From positions 1 to 64,000 of the forward strand of contig NZ_DATJIY010000160.1 in the NCBI RefSeq assembly GCF_035492835.1: 64,000 nucleotides of DNA. Direction: 5' to 3'. The translations under genes and the position numbers were made by a program. A model generated the notes under the pieces. It had not been told where the DNA came from and made no database searches. It saw only the letters and a list, made by a program, of their open reading frames with translations. This DNA comes from Dinghuibacter sp035492835 (GTDB lineage: Bacteria > Bacteroidota > Bacteroidia > Chitinophagales > Chitinophagaceae). Shown one piece after another: positions 40,645-49,881 of the stretch; position 1 is the stretch's first letter, and each line of letters starts with the position of its first letter.

Positions 40645-43600
40645 TTACTTGAAGTCCCTGGAGGCGGGTAAGACCATTTGCTGGAGCAGGCGCGTCAGGT
40701 TGTGACATTTTTGGACAACCACGTGTATCACCTCCCCCTCTTTTTGCAGACGTCCTTCCACCATGATAAGTTTGGATTGTACGATAACCTTATGGTTTTC
40801 TTCGAACACCCGCTCCCAGAAAACCAGGTTTGCAAAACCGGTTTCGTCCTCGATGGTCATAAAAACAACTCCGCTGGCGGTACCCGGCCGTTGCCTGACC
40901 AATACAAGCCCGGCTACCCGGACCCAATCCTTGTCTTTGGCGTTGGTCAGCGCGCTTAAGGAGAGGACGCGGAGCAGGTCGAGTTTTTCCCGGACAAACC
41001 GAACGGGATGCGCCTTCAGGGACAACGACGTGGAGGCATAGTCCTGGACGACGTGCTCCGCGTCGGTCATTAACGGGAGAGTGATCCCCTTTTCCCGGGA
41101 GTCTTCCGGTGGCTGACCGCTAAAAAGGGCGATGGGCCGGTCGTGAAGGGCGGAAACCTGCCAGAGCGCCTGACGGCGGTCGAGGCCGAAGGAACAGAAG
41201 GCGTCGGCGTCAGCCAGCTTTTCCAACCCGGTCTGTGACACCCCGATATCGCGCAAGCCCGCCACGGTGGTATAACCGGTCCCACGGGCCTGTACGAGCT
41301 GTCGCATCTCCTCCTCCTTCAATCCGCTTACCTGCCGGAACCCCAGCCGTAGTATCCCTTTCCCCTCCAGCGTATGGTCCCAATCCGACAGGTTGACGTC
41401 CACGGGCAACACCGTTACGCCGTGTTTCCTTGCGTCGATGACGATCTGGGCGGGCTGGTAAAAACCCATGGGCATGCTGTTCAGCAAGGCGCCCGCGAAA
41501 ACGTCGGGGTAGTAACACTTGAGCCAGGCGGAGACATACACCAGGAGCGCAAAGCTGGCGGCGTGGCTTTCGGGGAAGCCATAGCTGCCAAAGCCCTCCA
41601 GCTGCCGGAAGACGCGCAGGGCATATTCCTCGGTATAGCCGTTGGCGACCATGCCGTCCACCAGCTTTTTCTGGAATTTCGTGACCTGCCCCTGGGCCTT
41701 AAAGGTGGCCATGCTTCGCCGGAGCTGGTCGGCTTCGGCCGGTGTAAAACCGGCGGCCACGATGGCGATCTTCATGGCCTGTTCCTGGAAGAGGGGGACG
41801 CCGAGCGTCTTGTGCAAGATCGTCTTCAGCTCTTCCGAGGGATATTCGACCTTTTCGTCGCCATTGCGTCTGCGCAGGTAAGGATGGACCATATCTCCTT
41901 GAATGGGACCCGGGCGCACGATCGCCACCTCGATGACGAGGTCGTAAAAGTTCCGTGGCCTCAACCGCGGCAGCATCGCCATCTGCGCCCGGCTTTCGAT
42001 CTGGAAAACCCCCAGCGTATCGGCGTGGCTGATCATCTCGTATACGCCCGGGTCGTCCTGCGGGATGTTCGCAAGCGTGAGGTATTTATTATGGTGTTTT
42101 TGGGCCAGGTCGAAGGCCTTGCGGATACACGTCAGCATTCCGAGCGCCAGCACGTCGATCTTGAGGAACCCCAGGATGTCGATGTCGTCCTTGTTCCATT
42201 CGATATTGGTCCGGTCCGCCATCCGGGCGTTGAGGATAGGACATAGGTCGGATAGCTTACCATTGGTGATGACAAAGCCCCCGGTATGCTGCCCCAGCTG
42301 GCGTGGGAAGCCCATCAGCTGCTCCGTCAGCTGCATCACCTTTTGGAGGTGCTTGTCGTCCGGCAGGTATTCGATACCCTCTTTGGACAACCGGCTGATC
42401 GTATCCACGGACAGCCCCATGGCCTTACCCACGTCGCGGATGGCGCCTTTGAAGCGCTCCTGCGTGACCGTGGCGACGATCGCCGCCCTGTCACGCCCAT
42501 ATTTCTGATAAATATATTGGATGACCTCTTCCCTGCGCTCGTGCTCGAAGTCCACGTCTATGTCCGGGGGTTCGTTCCGCGCCGAGGAGATAAAGCGTTC
42601 GAAGAGCAGGTCGAATTTGGCGGGGTTGACCGCGGTAATGCCCAGGCAGTAGCAGATCGTGGAGTTGGCGGCGGAGCCGCGACCCTGGCAGAGGATGCCC
42701 TGGCTGCGGGCAAAACGCACGATGTCGTACACGGTCAGGAAATACGGGGCATAGTTCATATCCGCGATAAAGGACATCTCGTGCCGGATATTTTTGACGA
42801 CCAGCTCCGGGACGTCCTCCCCATACCGTTCCCTGGCGCCGATCTGCGTAAGGTGCTCGAGCTCCTCCAGGGGCGTCCTGTCGCCACCGGTGATCTCCTC
42901 GGGGTATACATACTGTAATTGATTCAGGGAAAAACGACAGTCTTCCCCGATCTCGAGCGTCCTTTCCACCAACCTCGGATAGGGCCGGAACAGGCGGAGC
43001 ATCTCGTCGATGGGTTTGAGGTAGCGCTCCGCGTTCCCATGTAGCCTGAAACCCGCCGTGTGGATGGTGCATTTTTCGCGCACGCACGTCAGGACGTCCT
43101 GTAGCTGCCGTCGTTCGGGCTCGTGGTAGTGGACGTCGCCGGTGGCGACCAGGGGGACTTCCATCCGGGAAAGCCGGTGGAGCCGCTTGACGTCGTCGCC
43201 CCGGTAGAGGCGCGTGGCTGCCATATATAAGCTATCGCCCAGGGCGTCCTTGTATTCTTGTAATTGCTTTTTGAACTCGTCCGCGATGTCGAAGGCGGGC
43301 GTTAGCTCCTCCGGTGGCAGCACGATAAACCGGATTCCCCGGGCGTACCGGTAGACGTCCGTTTTGTATATATGGCAATCCCCTTTTTCCGCACGGAGGT
43401 TCCCTTCCGTAAGGAGTGCGGACAACCGGCCATAGGCGGCCTTATCGGTGGGATAGGCCAGGAGGCTGGGTCCGTCCAGGAGGTCCAGCCGGCAGCCGGG
43501 GATGAACCGCAGGGACGTATCCCTGGCGGCGCCATGGGCCCGGACGATCCCGGCCAGGGTATTCCGGTCGGTGACGGCCATGGCGGCGTATCCGAGTTTT

Positions 43601-43686
43601 TCCGCCCGTTCCACCAGCTCTTCCGGGTGGGAGCCGCCCCTCAGGAAGCTGAAGTTCGTCGTGACCTGTAATTCGATATAGCTCAT
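40645..43686 (-). CDS. dnaE2: Error-prone DNA polymerase DnaE2 (ImuC)
   Basis: A 1013-residue C-family polymerase of the DnaE2 type. It has the N-terminal PHP-like domain (NFSFLRGGSHPEEL, AVTDRNTLAG), then DIDVDFEHERREEVIQYI with the catalytic aspartates, and QGRGSAANSTICYCLGIT. It ends with an OB-fold (WVRVAGLVLVRQRPGTASG). It performs mutagenic bypass synthesis after DNA damage. It overlaps imuB by 4 nt (ATGA), so the two are coupled. Confidence 0.97.
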   Translation of the reverse strand: MSYIELQVTTNFSFLRGGSHPEELVERAEKLGYAAMAVTDRNTLAGIVRAHGAARDTSLRFIPGCRLDLLDGPSLLAYPTDKAAYGRLSALLTEGNLRAEKGDCHIYKTDVYRYARGIRFIVLPPEELTPAFDIADEFKKQLQEYKDALGDSLYMAATRLYRGDDVKRLHRLSRMEVPLVATGDVHYHEPERRQLQDVLTCVREKCTIHTAGFRLHGNAERYLKPIDEMLRLFRPYPRLVERTLEIGEDCRFSLNQLQYVYPEEITGGDRTPLEELEHLTQIGARERYGEDVPELVVKNIRHEMSFIADMNYAPYFLTVYDIVRFARSQGILCQGRGSAANSTICYCLGITAVNPAKFDLLFERFISSARNEPPDIDVDFEHERREEVIQYIYQKYGRDRAAIVATVTQERFKGAIRDVGKAMGLSVDTISRLSKEGIEYLPDDKHLQKVMQLTEQLMGFPRQLGQHTGGFVITNGKLSDLCPILNARMADRTNIEWNKDDIDILGFLKIDVLALGMLTCIRKAFDLAQKHHNKYLTLANIPQDDPGVYEMISHADTLGVFQIESRAQMAMLPRLRPRNFYDLVIEVAIVRPGPIQGDMVHPYLRRRNGDEKVEYPSEELKTILHKTLGVPLFQEQAMKIAIVAAGFTPAEADQLRRSMATFKAQGQVTKFQKKLVDGMVANGYTEEYALRVFRQLEGFGSYGFPESHAASFALLVYVSAWLKCYYPDVFAGALLNSMPMGFYQPAQIVIDARKHGVTVLPVDVNLSDWDHTLEGKGILRLGFRQVSGLKEEEMRQLVQARGTGYTTVAGLRDIGVSQTGLEKLADADAFCSFGLDRRQALWQVSALHDRPIALFSGQPPEDSREKGITLPLMTDAEHVVQDYASTSLSLKAHPVRFVREKLDLLRVLSLSALTNAKDKDWVRVAGLVLVRQRPGTASGVVFMTIEDETGFANLVFWERVFEENHKVIVQSKLIMVEGRLQKEGEVIHVVVQKCHNLTRLLQQMVLPASRDFK

Positions 43687-45173
43687 GCGAAGAAACCGTG
43701 TATGTACCAGGCGGCGTTTTTGTCATAATGTCCGGAGCGGAAAAGCCAATAGCGTTTCCCCTCCGTGTCTTCGACGGTGAAATAATCCCGGTGCTCGCCC
43801 TCTTCGATCCACCATTCCCGCTCGATGCGCTCCGGCCCGTCCGCGCGTTTGACCCGGTGGAGCGCCCCCTTGTACCGGAAGTTCATGGGCGGGTAGTCCG
43901 GGATGGGAGCGGTCACTTCCACCGGTTCGGGCCGGGGGAGCAGGTGCACCGGCCGCGGACGGTCGTCCCTCCAGGCCGTGGTGGCCTTTTCCTGGAGCGA
44001 TCCGGCTTGTTTTATCGAACGCTCGGGCCAGTGGTGCTCGTCGGGCAGGTAGCGTTTTATGCTTTGTGTCCCGAGTTTTCCGGTGATTCGGTCGAGCATT
44101 TCGGCTAAACCTGTATCCAGGAGTCCAAACGATCCTTCCCACATCTTTTCCTGCAGGGGCGCCGCGTCTTCCACCGTGGGCGCCTCCAGCACAAACAATT
44201 CTATACCCAGGGCGGGTTCGATCCTGGCTATATGATCCTCGAAGAGCCGGTAGAGGTGAGCGGTGTGGTGCGACGCGCGGGTGGTGCCGATACCGATGGT
44301 CTGTGTCCTGCCATCCACCCGGAAGGTGGTCAGGTGGGCGGTCCGCAAACCCTTTCCTTCAGTCCGGAGACGGGAGCACAAAGCCTCCAGCAAGCGCTCC
44401 AGTGCGATCCCGATCCCCGTGGCGGTGACGATCGGTTCCAGACAGGGGAGGCGTTCCTGGTAGGGAACGGGCCGCTCCACTGGTTGTAAGGTCTCGCGTT
44501 CCCGTCCAAAAGCCTGGTCCAGTCTTTTGAGCAACCCTTCCCCAAACCGCCGTCTGAGTGCCTGTCTGGGCATACGCGCAAACTGGCCGATGCTGGTCAG
44601 ACCCAGCTTGTGGAGCTTGTCCAGCGTGGATGGCTCCAGCCGGAGCGCGGCCGGGGACAGGGAGAGCAAGGCCTCTGCGTTGTCTTCGATGACGGCTGTT
44701 GGTGGCCCGTACCGCGCGTGCGCCCAGGCTGCGCCCACCGTGTCCGCGATGGCGGCGCGTACATCATATCCCGCGCTCCTCATGCGCGTCATGATCGTTT
44801 TGAGGTATGGCGTTTCCCCACCCCAAAGGTGGGCGCAACCGCTGATGTCCAGGTGGAGGCCGTCGGGCGGGTCGACCGCAATGCACGGGGAATACCGGAT
44901 GCACCAGAGGGCCAGCTCGTGTAATAGTTTTTCCGCACGGGCCGGTTCGTCATCCGCCACGTGCAGTCCATGGATGATCGCCCGGGCGTCGGCCGCGCCC
45001 ATACCCGGGTAGATGCCTTGTTGTTCGGCTTTTGCATTGGCGGCGGTGATGACGACGCGACCGTGGTCCAGGACGGTCAGTATGATGGGGATGTCCCGTA
45101 GTTCGGGGTTACGGAGGACGTAGCTGTCCGTACGGAGGTGGCGGAACCATATGGAAAGGAAACGGGCGGCCAT
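43683..45173 (-). CDS. imuB: ImuB, inactive Y-family polymerase-like protein
   Basis: About 496 residues of Y-family fold. It begins MAARFLSIWFRHL and lacks the N-terminal Asp of active enzymes. The second motif, where SIDE is expected, reads VDPPDGLHLDISG. ImuB is known as a catalytically dead hub that links ImuA, the beta clamp and DnaE2. The conserved C-terminal end (YWLFRSGHY, AAWYIHGFFA) is present. I chose the ATG 1 nt after the imuA stop; the longer frame overlaps imuA. Confidence 0.94.
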   Translation of the reverse strand: MAARFLSIWFRHLRTDSYVLRNPELRDIPIILTVLDHGRVVITAANAKAEQQGIYPGMGAADARAIIHGLHVADDEPARAEKLLHELALWCIRYSPCIAVDPPDGLHLDISGCAHLWGGETPYLKTIMTRMRSAGYDVRAAIADTVGAAWAHARYGPPTAVIEDNAEALLSLSPAALRLEPSTLDKLHKLGLTSIGQFARMPRQALRRRFGEGLLKRLDQAFGRERETLQPVERPVPYQERLPCLEPIVTATGIGIALERLLEALCSRLRTEGKGLRTAHLTTFRVDGRTQTIGIGTTRASHHTAHLYRLFEDHIARIEPALGIELFVLEAPTVEDAAPLQEKMWEGSFGLLDTGLAEMLDRITGKLGTQSIKRYLPDEHHWPERSIKQAGSLQEKATTAWRDDRPRPVHLLPRPEPVEVTAPIPDYPPMNFRYKGALHRVKRADGPERIEREWWIEEGEHRDYFTVEDTEGKRYWLFRSGHYDKNAAWYIHGFFA

Positions 45174-45174
45174 G

Positions 45175-45918
45175 TTATCCGGTTTGGACGATGCGTAGTG
45201 GCTCCCTTTCATTTTGGGCCTCATGCCGCTGCGCTTCGCGGAACCGGCCCTCCGCCCATTCCACCACCCAGGTCCCCGGTTTGCCGTTGCGGATCTTGAG
45301 GAGCTCGACCTGCCAGCGGGGGAACCCCACGCCCGGCATGTCGTCTTCCCACTGGCTGGCCAGGGGAGCGATCCTCCATCGGGTTACGCAGGCGACCGTG
45401 CCCAGCCGGCGCGGCTGGTGCCGTAGGAGAAAGCCGGTAACCCGGCTTTTCTCCACGGCCAGCTGAAGACGACGGGAAGTCGTAAAATCGATGTCCCGGA
45501 CCTCACCTACGACGGAGGCAAGTCCTTCGCAGGTCAAGGCTTCTTCCACGGCCCACAGTAGGTCGTGCTCGCTGGAGCAATCTATAAAGATTACCCGGTC
45601 CGGGGATATGCCAAAGTTGGTCAAAGCAGGAGGGAATACCGTTCGCGCCGTACTGACCCAGATGCATATTCCCTCCGTGCGCATCAGGTGGCCCAGCAAT
45701 CCGGCTACGAAACCATGGGCGGCCGCCATATCCTCGCGGGTCGAGCTGATAAACTCGTGTACCGCCCCGGTGGGGAATACCGCCTGGGGAAAAGCCGCCT
45801 CCAGGGCCGGGAGGCCGATATCCACCCTTTCCCCCCTGGAAGGAGGCTTGAACCCCTGCAAGGGAAGGATGTCCCTTTGCAGCTGCCGGATGATATCGCT
45901 GGTTGCCACATTGCTCAA
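45175..45918 (-). CDS. imuA: ImuA, RecA-like mutagenesis protein
   Basis: A 247-residue ImuA (SulA/RecA-like). It has FPTGAVHEFISSTREDMAAA (a degenerate Walker A region), ICIWVSTARTVFPPALTNFG, RVIFIDCSSEHDLLWAVEEA and a C-terminal basic tail. It starts at TTG (45918) or GTG (45909), since no ATG is in frame after the upstream stop. It is the first gene of the imuA-imuB-dnaE2 operon. A palindrome lies 11 nt upstream of the TTG. Confidence 0.93.
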   Translation of the reverse strand: MSNVATSDIIRQLQRDILPLQGFKPPSRGERVDIGLPALEAAFPQAVFPTGAVHEFISSTREDMAAAHGFVAGLLGHLMRTEGICIWVSTARTVFPPALTNFGISPDRVIFIDCSSEHDLLWAVEEALTCEGLASVVGEVRDIDFTTSRRLQLAVEKSRVTGFLLRHQPRRLGTVACVTRWRIAPLASQWEDDMPGVGFPRWQVELLKIRNGKPGTWVVEWAEGRFREAQRHEAQNEREPLRIVQTG

Positions 45919-45929
45919 TTGTTTAGCGA

Positions 45930-45952
45930 AATTACTAAATTATTTAGTAATT
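45930..45952. promoter_or_regulatory. Palindromic operator between imuA and the divergent small gene
   Basis: AATTACTAAAT-T-ATTTAGTAATT is an 11-bp perfect inverted repeat around one central base. Related TTTAG/CTAAA half-sites lie at 45922-45926 and 45970-45974. The palindrome sits over the region where the imuA -7 box is expected (TAATTTCG on the minus strand, 7 of 8 matches). It is a strong candidate for the damage-response repressor site, though the binding protein is not in this window. Confidence 0.72.
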
Positions 45953-46007
45953 CATCGGTTGTTTTTCCGCTAAAAAGTGTTGGCGTAATTCTCGCATTAT
46001 TCTTTTC

Positions 46008-46277
46008 ATGACCCCGGAAATCCAGGCTAACCTCGATGCCCTATCCCTGGCAGAATTGAGAAAGTTATTGCTCACGGAAATCAACCGCTTCATACAAGCC
46101 GTCGAAGCCGGTGAGGATGCCGCTGAGCTAAAACGCCATACTGCGGAAATCTATGCCCTTCTGTTGGCCAGGGAAACCGCTCCCGTGGAAAAAGTTCCCC
46201 CTTCCGGTCCGATCCGGGCTGATTTTCCGGGCTGTCAATCGCTAACTACAGCAATTGTCAACAACGGCGTCCCATAA
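46008..46277 (+). CDS. Small helical protein divergent from imuA
   Basis: An 89-residue protein (TPEIQANLDALSLAELRKLL, then EINRFIQAVEAGEDAAELKR) that should fold as two helices with a loose Pro-rich tail. I do not recognise it. It shares the palindromic control region with imuA, so it may belong to the same damage response. Its last 36 nt overlap the convergent DUF3050 gene. Confidence 0.5.
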   Translation: MTPEIQANLDALSLAELRKLLLTEINRFIQAVEAGEDAAELKRHTAEIYALLLARETAPVEKVPPSGPIRADFPGCQSLTTAIVNNGVP

Positions 46278-47009
46278 ACGTATCCTCGATTCGAGGGCTT
46301 CGCGCGCCGCTGTTTCCGCTTCCATCCATTTTTGGGGTTCGTCCCCGCATAATTCCTGTAACATTTGCAGCGCCAGGTGACTGTGATGTCCACCGTCGAC
46401 TTCGATGTGTCTTTCGAGGTAGTATTTGAATTTTTGGAGACCGCTGTCCTCCGGGAAGCTCCGCACGATCGGTAAGAACAGGTCGGGAATGAGGTCCTCC
46501 CTTCCAAAAGTAAACACCGCCGCCAGTACATGTGCTTTATCCAGACGTATGGTATCGAAGGTGAATTCCAGGAATTGCCGCACGGCAGCTTCCGTGGCGG
46601 CGATCGCTTCGCCGGGCGTCGCACCATTCCGTAATGATCCGACCAGTCCGCGGATAAGCGAGGTGTCCGCACCCGCCTGTTCCATGGCCCCCAGGTAAAG
46701 CTCGAAGTGACTGAGGCGCCGGCCCGTCTCATCGACGTCGCTTTCCTCCCCCAGCACGATCTCATTGATCAGGTAACGTACGTCGCCGTTATACACGGGT
46801 ACCCAGGGCACCTCCACACAGGTCAGTGTCCTTTGCAGCGCCTTTAGCAGGGACATGAAGTCCCAGACCGCGTATACATGGTATTGCATGAATATGCGGA
46901 AATCCGCCGTCGTGCGGACCTTTGAATACAATGGATGGCTGGTTAGCCTGTTTCGGATGGGTTCCAGGGAAGCCTGGAGACGCGCTACGGCGTTCGGATG
47001 ATGGTTCAT
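46242..47009 (-). CDS. DUF3050, heme-oxygenase-like helical protein
   Basis: About 255 residues, all helical, of DUF3050. It has HPLYSKVRTTADFRIFMQYH, VWDFMSLLKALQ and HIEVDGGHHSHLALQML. The His/Asp/Glu residues fit the heme-oxygenase-like/TenA-like di-metal or ligand site of this superfamily. I chose the ATG giving MNHHPNAV. It follows the isochorismatase-like gene after 48 nt and may be in its operon. Activity unknown. Confidence 0.88.
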   Translation of the reverse strand: MNHHPNAVARLQASLEPIRNRLTSHPLYSKVRTTADFRIFMQYHVYAVWDFMSLLKALQRTLTCVEVPWVPVYNGDVRYLINEIVLGEESDVDETGRRLSHFELYLGAMEQAGADTSLIRGLVGSLRNGATPGEAIAATEAAVRQFLEFTFDTIRLDKAHVLAAVFTFGREDLIPDLFLPIVRSFPEDSGLQKFKYYLERHIEVDGGHHSHLALQMLQELCGDEPQKWMEAETAAREALESRIRLWDAVVDNCCS

Positions 47010-47057
47010 GCGGCGCAAAGGTAAAGCCCCGGAGCATACGCCGGGGCTTTATACCTG

Positions 47058-47609
47058 CTATGCGGTCCATTCGGCCACGGTCAGCACGTCTGCCTGGCGG
47101 GGGAATACCTTGGTCATAAGGATGTTGTGCACATCGGCGTCCGAGTCGGCGCAGCCGTCCGAAAGGACGGTGATGCCGTAATCCTTGTCGGCGGCTTCCC
47201 GGACGGTGGACAACACGACTCCGCTGGTAGCGATCCCCGTGAGCACGATGTGTCCAATGCCGTAAGCACGCAGGACGACCTCGAGGTCGCTACCGGTAAA
47301 GGCGCTGACCCGGCGTTTGACGCAGGTCACTTCGCCTTCCGCGGGCGCCACCGATTCGTCGATCGCCATGAATACCTCCGGCGGCGCGCTGGCGACCATG
47401 GGTTTGGCGGCCGTGAAGCCTTTGTTATTCGCGCTGATCTCCGGCGCGCCCTTTCGGAAACCGACGACCACGTAGACGACGGGTATGTCTTTGGCGCGGG
47501 CGTGGGCGATGGCAGCGGCAACGCTTTTGGTGACGGATGCGATTTCAGGAAACCGGCTGATGAACGCCGACTGCATGTCCATGACGAGAAGGGCTGTCTT
47601 TTGTTCCAT
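47058..47609 (-). CDS. Isochorismatase-fold protein lacking the catalytic Cys
   Basis: A 183-residue isochorismatase-like hydrolase. Asp11 lies in LLVMDMQSAF. The usual Lys lies in CVKRRVSAFTGSDLE. The segment where cysteine hydrolases read GVATNVCVEST reads GIATSGVVLST here, so the nucleophilic Cys is Val. The fold is clear, but the Cys-based amidase chemistry cannot apply. True isochorismatases also lack this Cys. It is adjacent to the TetR gene (34 nt). Confidence 0.88.
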   Translation of the reverse strand: MEQKTALLVMDMQSAFISRFPEIASVTKSVAAAIAHARAKDIPVVYVVVGFRKGAPEISANNKGFTAAKPMVASAPPEVFMAIDESVAPAEGEVTCVKRRVSAFTGSDLEVVLRAYGIGHIVLTGIATSGVVLSTVREAADKDYGITVLSDGCADSDADVHNILMTKVFPRQADVLTVAEWTA

Positions 47610-47643
47610 GTTCGTGTCGTTTTTTGTTGGGTATAATAATGTA

Positions 47644-48261
47644 TCAGGCTTTCAACCCGTGGATGACCAGGCGGGCCAGGGTCCTGGCCGCCGGTTCGAT
47701 CCGGCCGTATGCTTCTTCGATGACGATTTCCCGCTTGAGCCCGTGGACGGTGCCCAGCAATACGAACACCAGCGATTCCAGCTCCTGCGCCGGGATGGCC
47801 CGTAGCTCGCCTTGCGCTATTCCCCCTTTGAGTATCTTTTTGAGCAAGGCGCCCTCCTGTGTAATGATCCGTGCGTGCGCTTCTTTTTTTAGCGGGGCGT
47901 ACCGGGACATCTCGTCTGCGTTCATGCCGTCCTCGAGCGCTCCATAGAGCTCCCGTCGTTTGCGGATCAGGTGCAGCTTGGTTAAGCAAAAGGCGACGAT
48001 TCTCGCTTCCGTCCCCGTGGCCCGGTCGACCGCCCGCGCGATTTCTTCGAGGATCCCCGTTATTTCCATGTCCACCACCGCCGCAAAAATCTCCTCCTTG
48101 CTCTTATAATAATAGTACAAGGAGCTCCGCCCTTTGCCGATGGCCTTGGCCACGTCGTCAACGGTGACCCGTTGCAGCCCGTATTTTTGAAACAGCTGCT
48201 GTGCCGCCAGCAGGATTTGCTGCTGGATGGCGTCTTCCCTTATGACCGGATTGCTGGACAT
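47644..48261 (-). CDS. TetR-family transcriptional repressor
   Basis: About 205 residues. The N-terminal HTH reads LFQKYGLQRVTVDDVAKAIG then GRSSLYYYYKSKEEIFAAV, and a helical ligand-binding domain follows. I chose the ATG giving MSSNPVIRE. It lies upstream of the isochorismatase-like gene on the same strand, and probably controls it and itself. The ligand is unknown. Confidence 0.92.
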   Translation of the reverse strand: MSSNPVIREDAIQQQILLAAQQLFQKYGLQRVTVDDVAKAIGKGRSSLYYYYKSKEEIFAAVVDMEITGILEEIARAVDRATGTEARIVAFCLTKLHLIRKRRELYGALEDGMNADEMSRYAPLKKEAHARIITQEGALLKKILKGGIAQGELRAIPAQELESLVFVLLGTVHGLKREIVIEEAYGRIEPAARTLARLVIHGLKA

Positions 48262-48384
48262 GCCGGGGCAAAGGTATTGCTTTTCGACATATGGGCAAAA
48301 AGTGTTTAAAAGTCGGGTTTTGTCGAAAACCATGGAAGGATTACGAAAATATGGGTAGATTTAAAGGCGCCAAATCAGTATAGC

Positions 48385-49881
48385 ATGAAAACCGCTTTAT
48401 TGCTCGCCCTCCTTACTACCGTCCGGCTGGGCGGAAACACGCCGCCTCCCCCAATCCCGCTGACCGGTAACGTCCCCCATCCCTATGTATCCCATTTTGA
48501 AAACGTGCTGGGCACCTCAATGGAGCTGAAGGTGACGGCCTCGACGGATAAGGCGTACAGCCAGGCCGAAAACGCCGTGCTCGCCGAGATCGCCCGGCTG
48601 AGCCACATCCTTAGCGGGTACGACCCCGCCAGTGAATTCGGTCGCTGGGAGCAAACGTACAACCAGCCCATTCCGGTGTCCAGGGAGCTATTCGAGGTAC
48701 TGGACCTGTTCGACCGCTGGCGTCAGCGAACCGATGGCGCCCTGGACGCGTCGGCCGAAGTAGTGACGCAGGCCTGGAAGCGCGCGGCGGCGGCCGGAAG
48801 GCCACCCACCGCCGCCGAGTTGTCGGCCGCGGTGGAAGAGGTCAGGCAGGTCCATTGGACGCTGGACCGCGACAAGCAAACCGCAACCCACCTGAGCCGG
48901 ACCCCATTGATGCTCAATTCTTTTGCAAAAAGTTATATCATCCGTCACGCCGCGATGGCCGCGTTGGCCAACCCGGACGTGCACGGTATTGTCGTAAACA
49001 TCGGGGGGGACCTGGTCGTTGCCGGCGACGTCCATGAAACCGTGGACATCAGCGATCCCCGCGCGGACGCCGAAAACGACACGCCCATGGGCGTATTGAC
49101 GGTCCACGACCGCGCGGTCGCGACCAGCGGCAACTATCGCCGGGGTGAAATGATCGGCGGCCGCTGGTATTCGCACATCGTCGACCCCCGCACCGGCCAA
49201 CCGGCGGACGACATCCTCAGCGCCACCGTCGTAGCGCCCGGCGCTACCGATGCCGGGGCGCTGGCCACCGCCTTCAACGTCATGAAGGTATCCGAAAGCG
49301 TCCGGCTGGCGGCGTCCATCCCCGGGGTGGACTACCTGATCATTACCCGTGACGGCCGCCGGGTCGAAAGCCCCGGGTGGAAGACGCTGGAGGTCAAAAC
49401 CGCGCCGGCCGCGGCACCGGGCGACTTCGAAGTCCTGGTCAGCCTGGAGATCAACCTGCAAAAAGAGTCCTTTGTCAAAAGGCCCTATGTCGCGGTTTGG
49501 GTCGAAGATGAAAACCACGCCCCCGTCCGTACGATCAGCTTATGGCATGGCGCGGACCGGTATCTCCCCGAATTGAAATCGTGGTACCTGAAATACCATG
49601 GGCTCTACGCCGCGGACCAGCGCTTCAATGCCTCCCTGACCAGCGCCACGCGGTCGGCGGGCAAATACACCGTAAAATGGGATGGCAGGGACGACCAGGG
49701 AAATGTCGTAAAGCCCGGCAAGTATATCATCAAGATCGAGGCCGCCCGCGAGCACGGCACCTATCAGCTGATGCGCCAGGAAATAGCCTGTGACGATACG
49801 CCTAAAGAGATCAGCATCCCGGGCAACGTGGAAATCGCCACGGCGTCCCTCGACTACCGTAAAAAGACCAATGGCCAATAG
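48385..49881 (+). CDS. ApbE-type FAD:protein FMN transferase fused to DUF2271
   Basis: A 498-residue exported protein. The ApbE domain (about 38-330) shows LDASAEVVTQAWKR, NSFAKSYIIRH, VVNIGGDLVV and HIVDPRTGQPADD, with DAGALATAFNVM for Mg binding. The C-terminal DUF2271 domain (about 345-485) has FVKRPYVAVWVEDE and KYTVKWDGRDDQGNVVKPG. ApbE attaches FMN to Ser/Thr of envelope redox proteins. This fusion, with the downstream PepSY gene (11-nt overlap), points to an electron-transfer unit. Confidence 0.93.
   Translation: MKTALLLALLTTVRLGGNTPPPPIPLTGNVPHPYVSHFENVLGTSMELKVTASTDKAYSQAENAVLAEIARLSHILSGYDPASEFGRWEQTYNQPIPVSRELFEVLDLFDRWRQRTDGALDASAEVVTQAWKRAAAAGRPPTAAELSAAVEEVRQVHWTLDRDKQTATHLSRTPLMLNSFAKSYIIRHAAMAALANPDVHGIVVNIGGDLVVAGDVHETVDISDPRADAENDTPMGVLTVHDRAVATSGNYRRGEMIGGRWYSHIVDPRTGQPADDILSATVVAPGATDAGALATAFNVMKVSESVRLAASIPGVDYLIITRDGRRVESPGWKTLEVKTAPAAAPGDFEVLVSLEINLQKESFVKRPYVAVWVEDENHAPVRTISLWHGADRYLPELKSWYLKYHGLYAADQRFNASLTSATRSAGKYTVKWDGRDDQGNVVKPGKYIIKIEAAREHGTYQLMRQEIACDDTPKEISIPGNVEIATASLDYRKKTNGQ

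Noticed and set aside
45930..45952. Reading the imuA palindrome as an intrinsic terminator
   Set aside because: The stem is all A/T-rich without a GC core or T-run, and it sits at a divergent promoter region, so an operator fits better.
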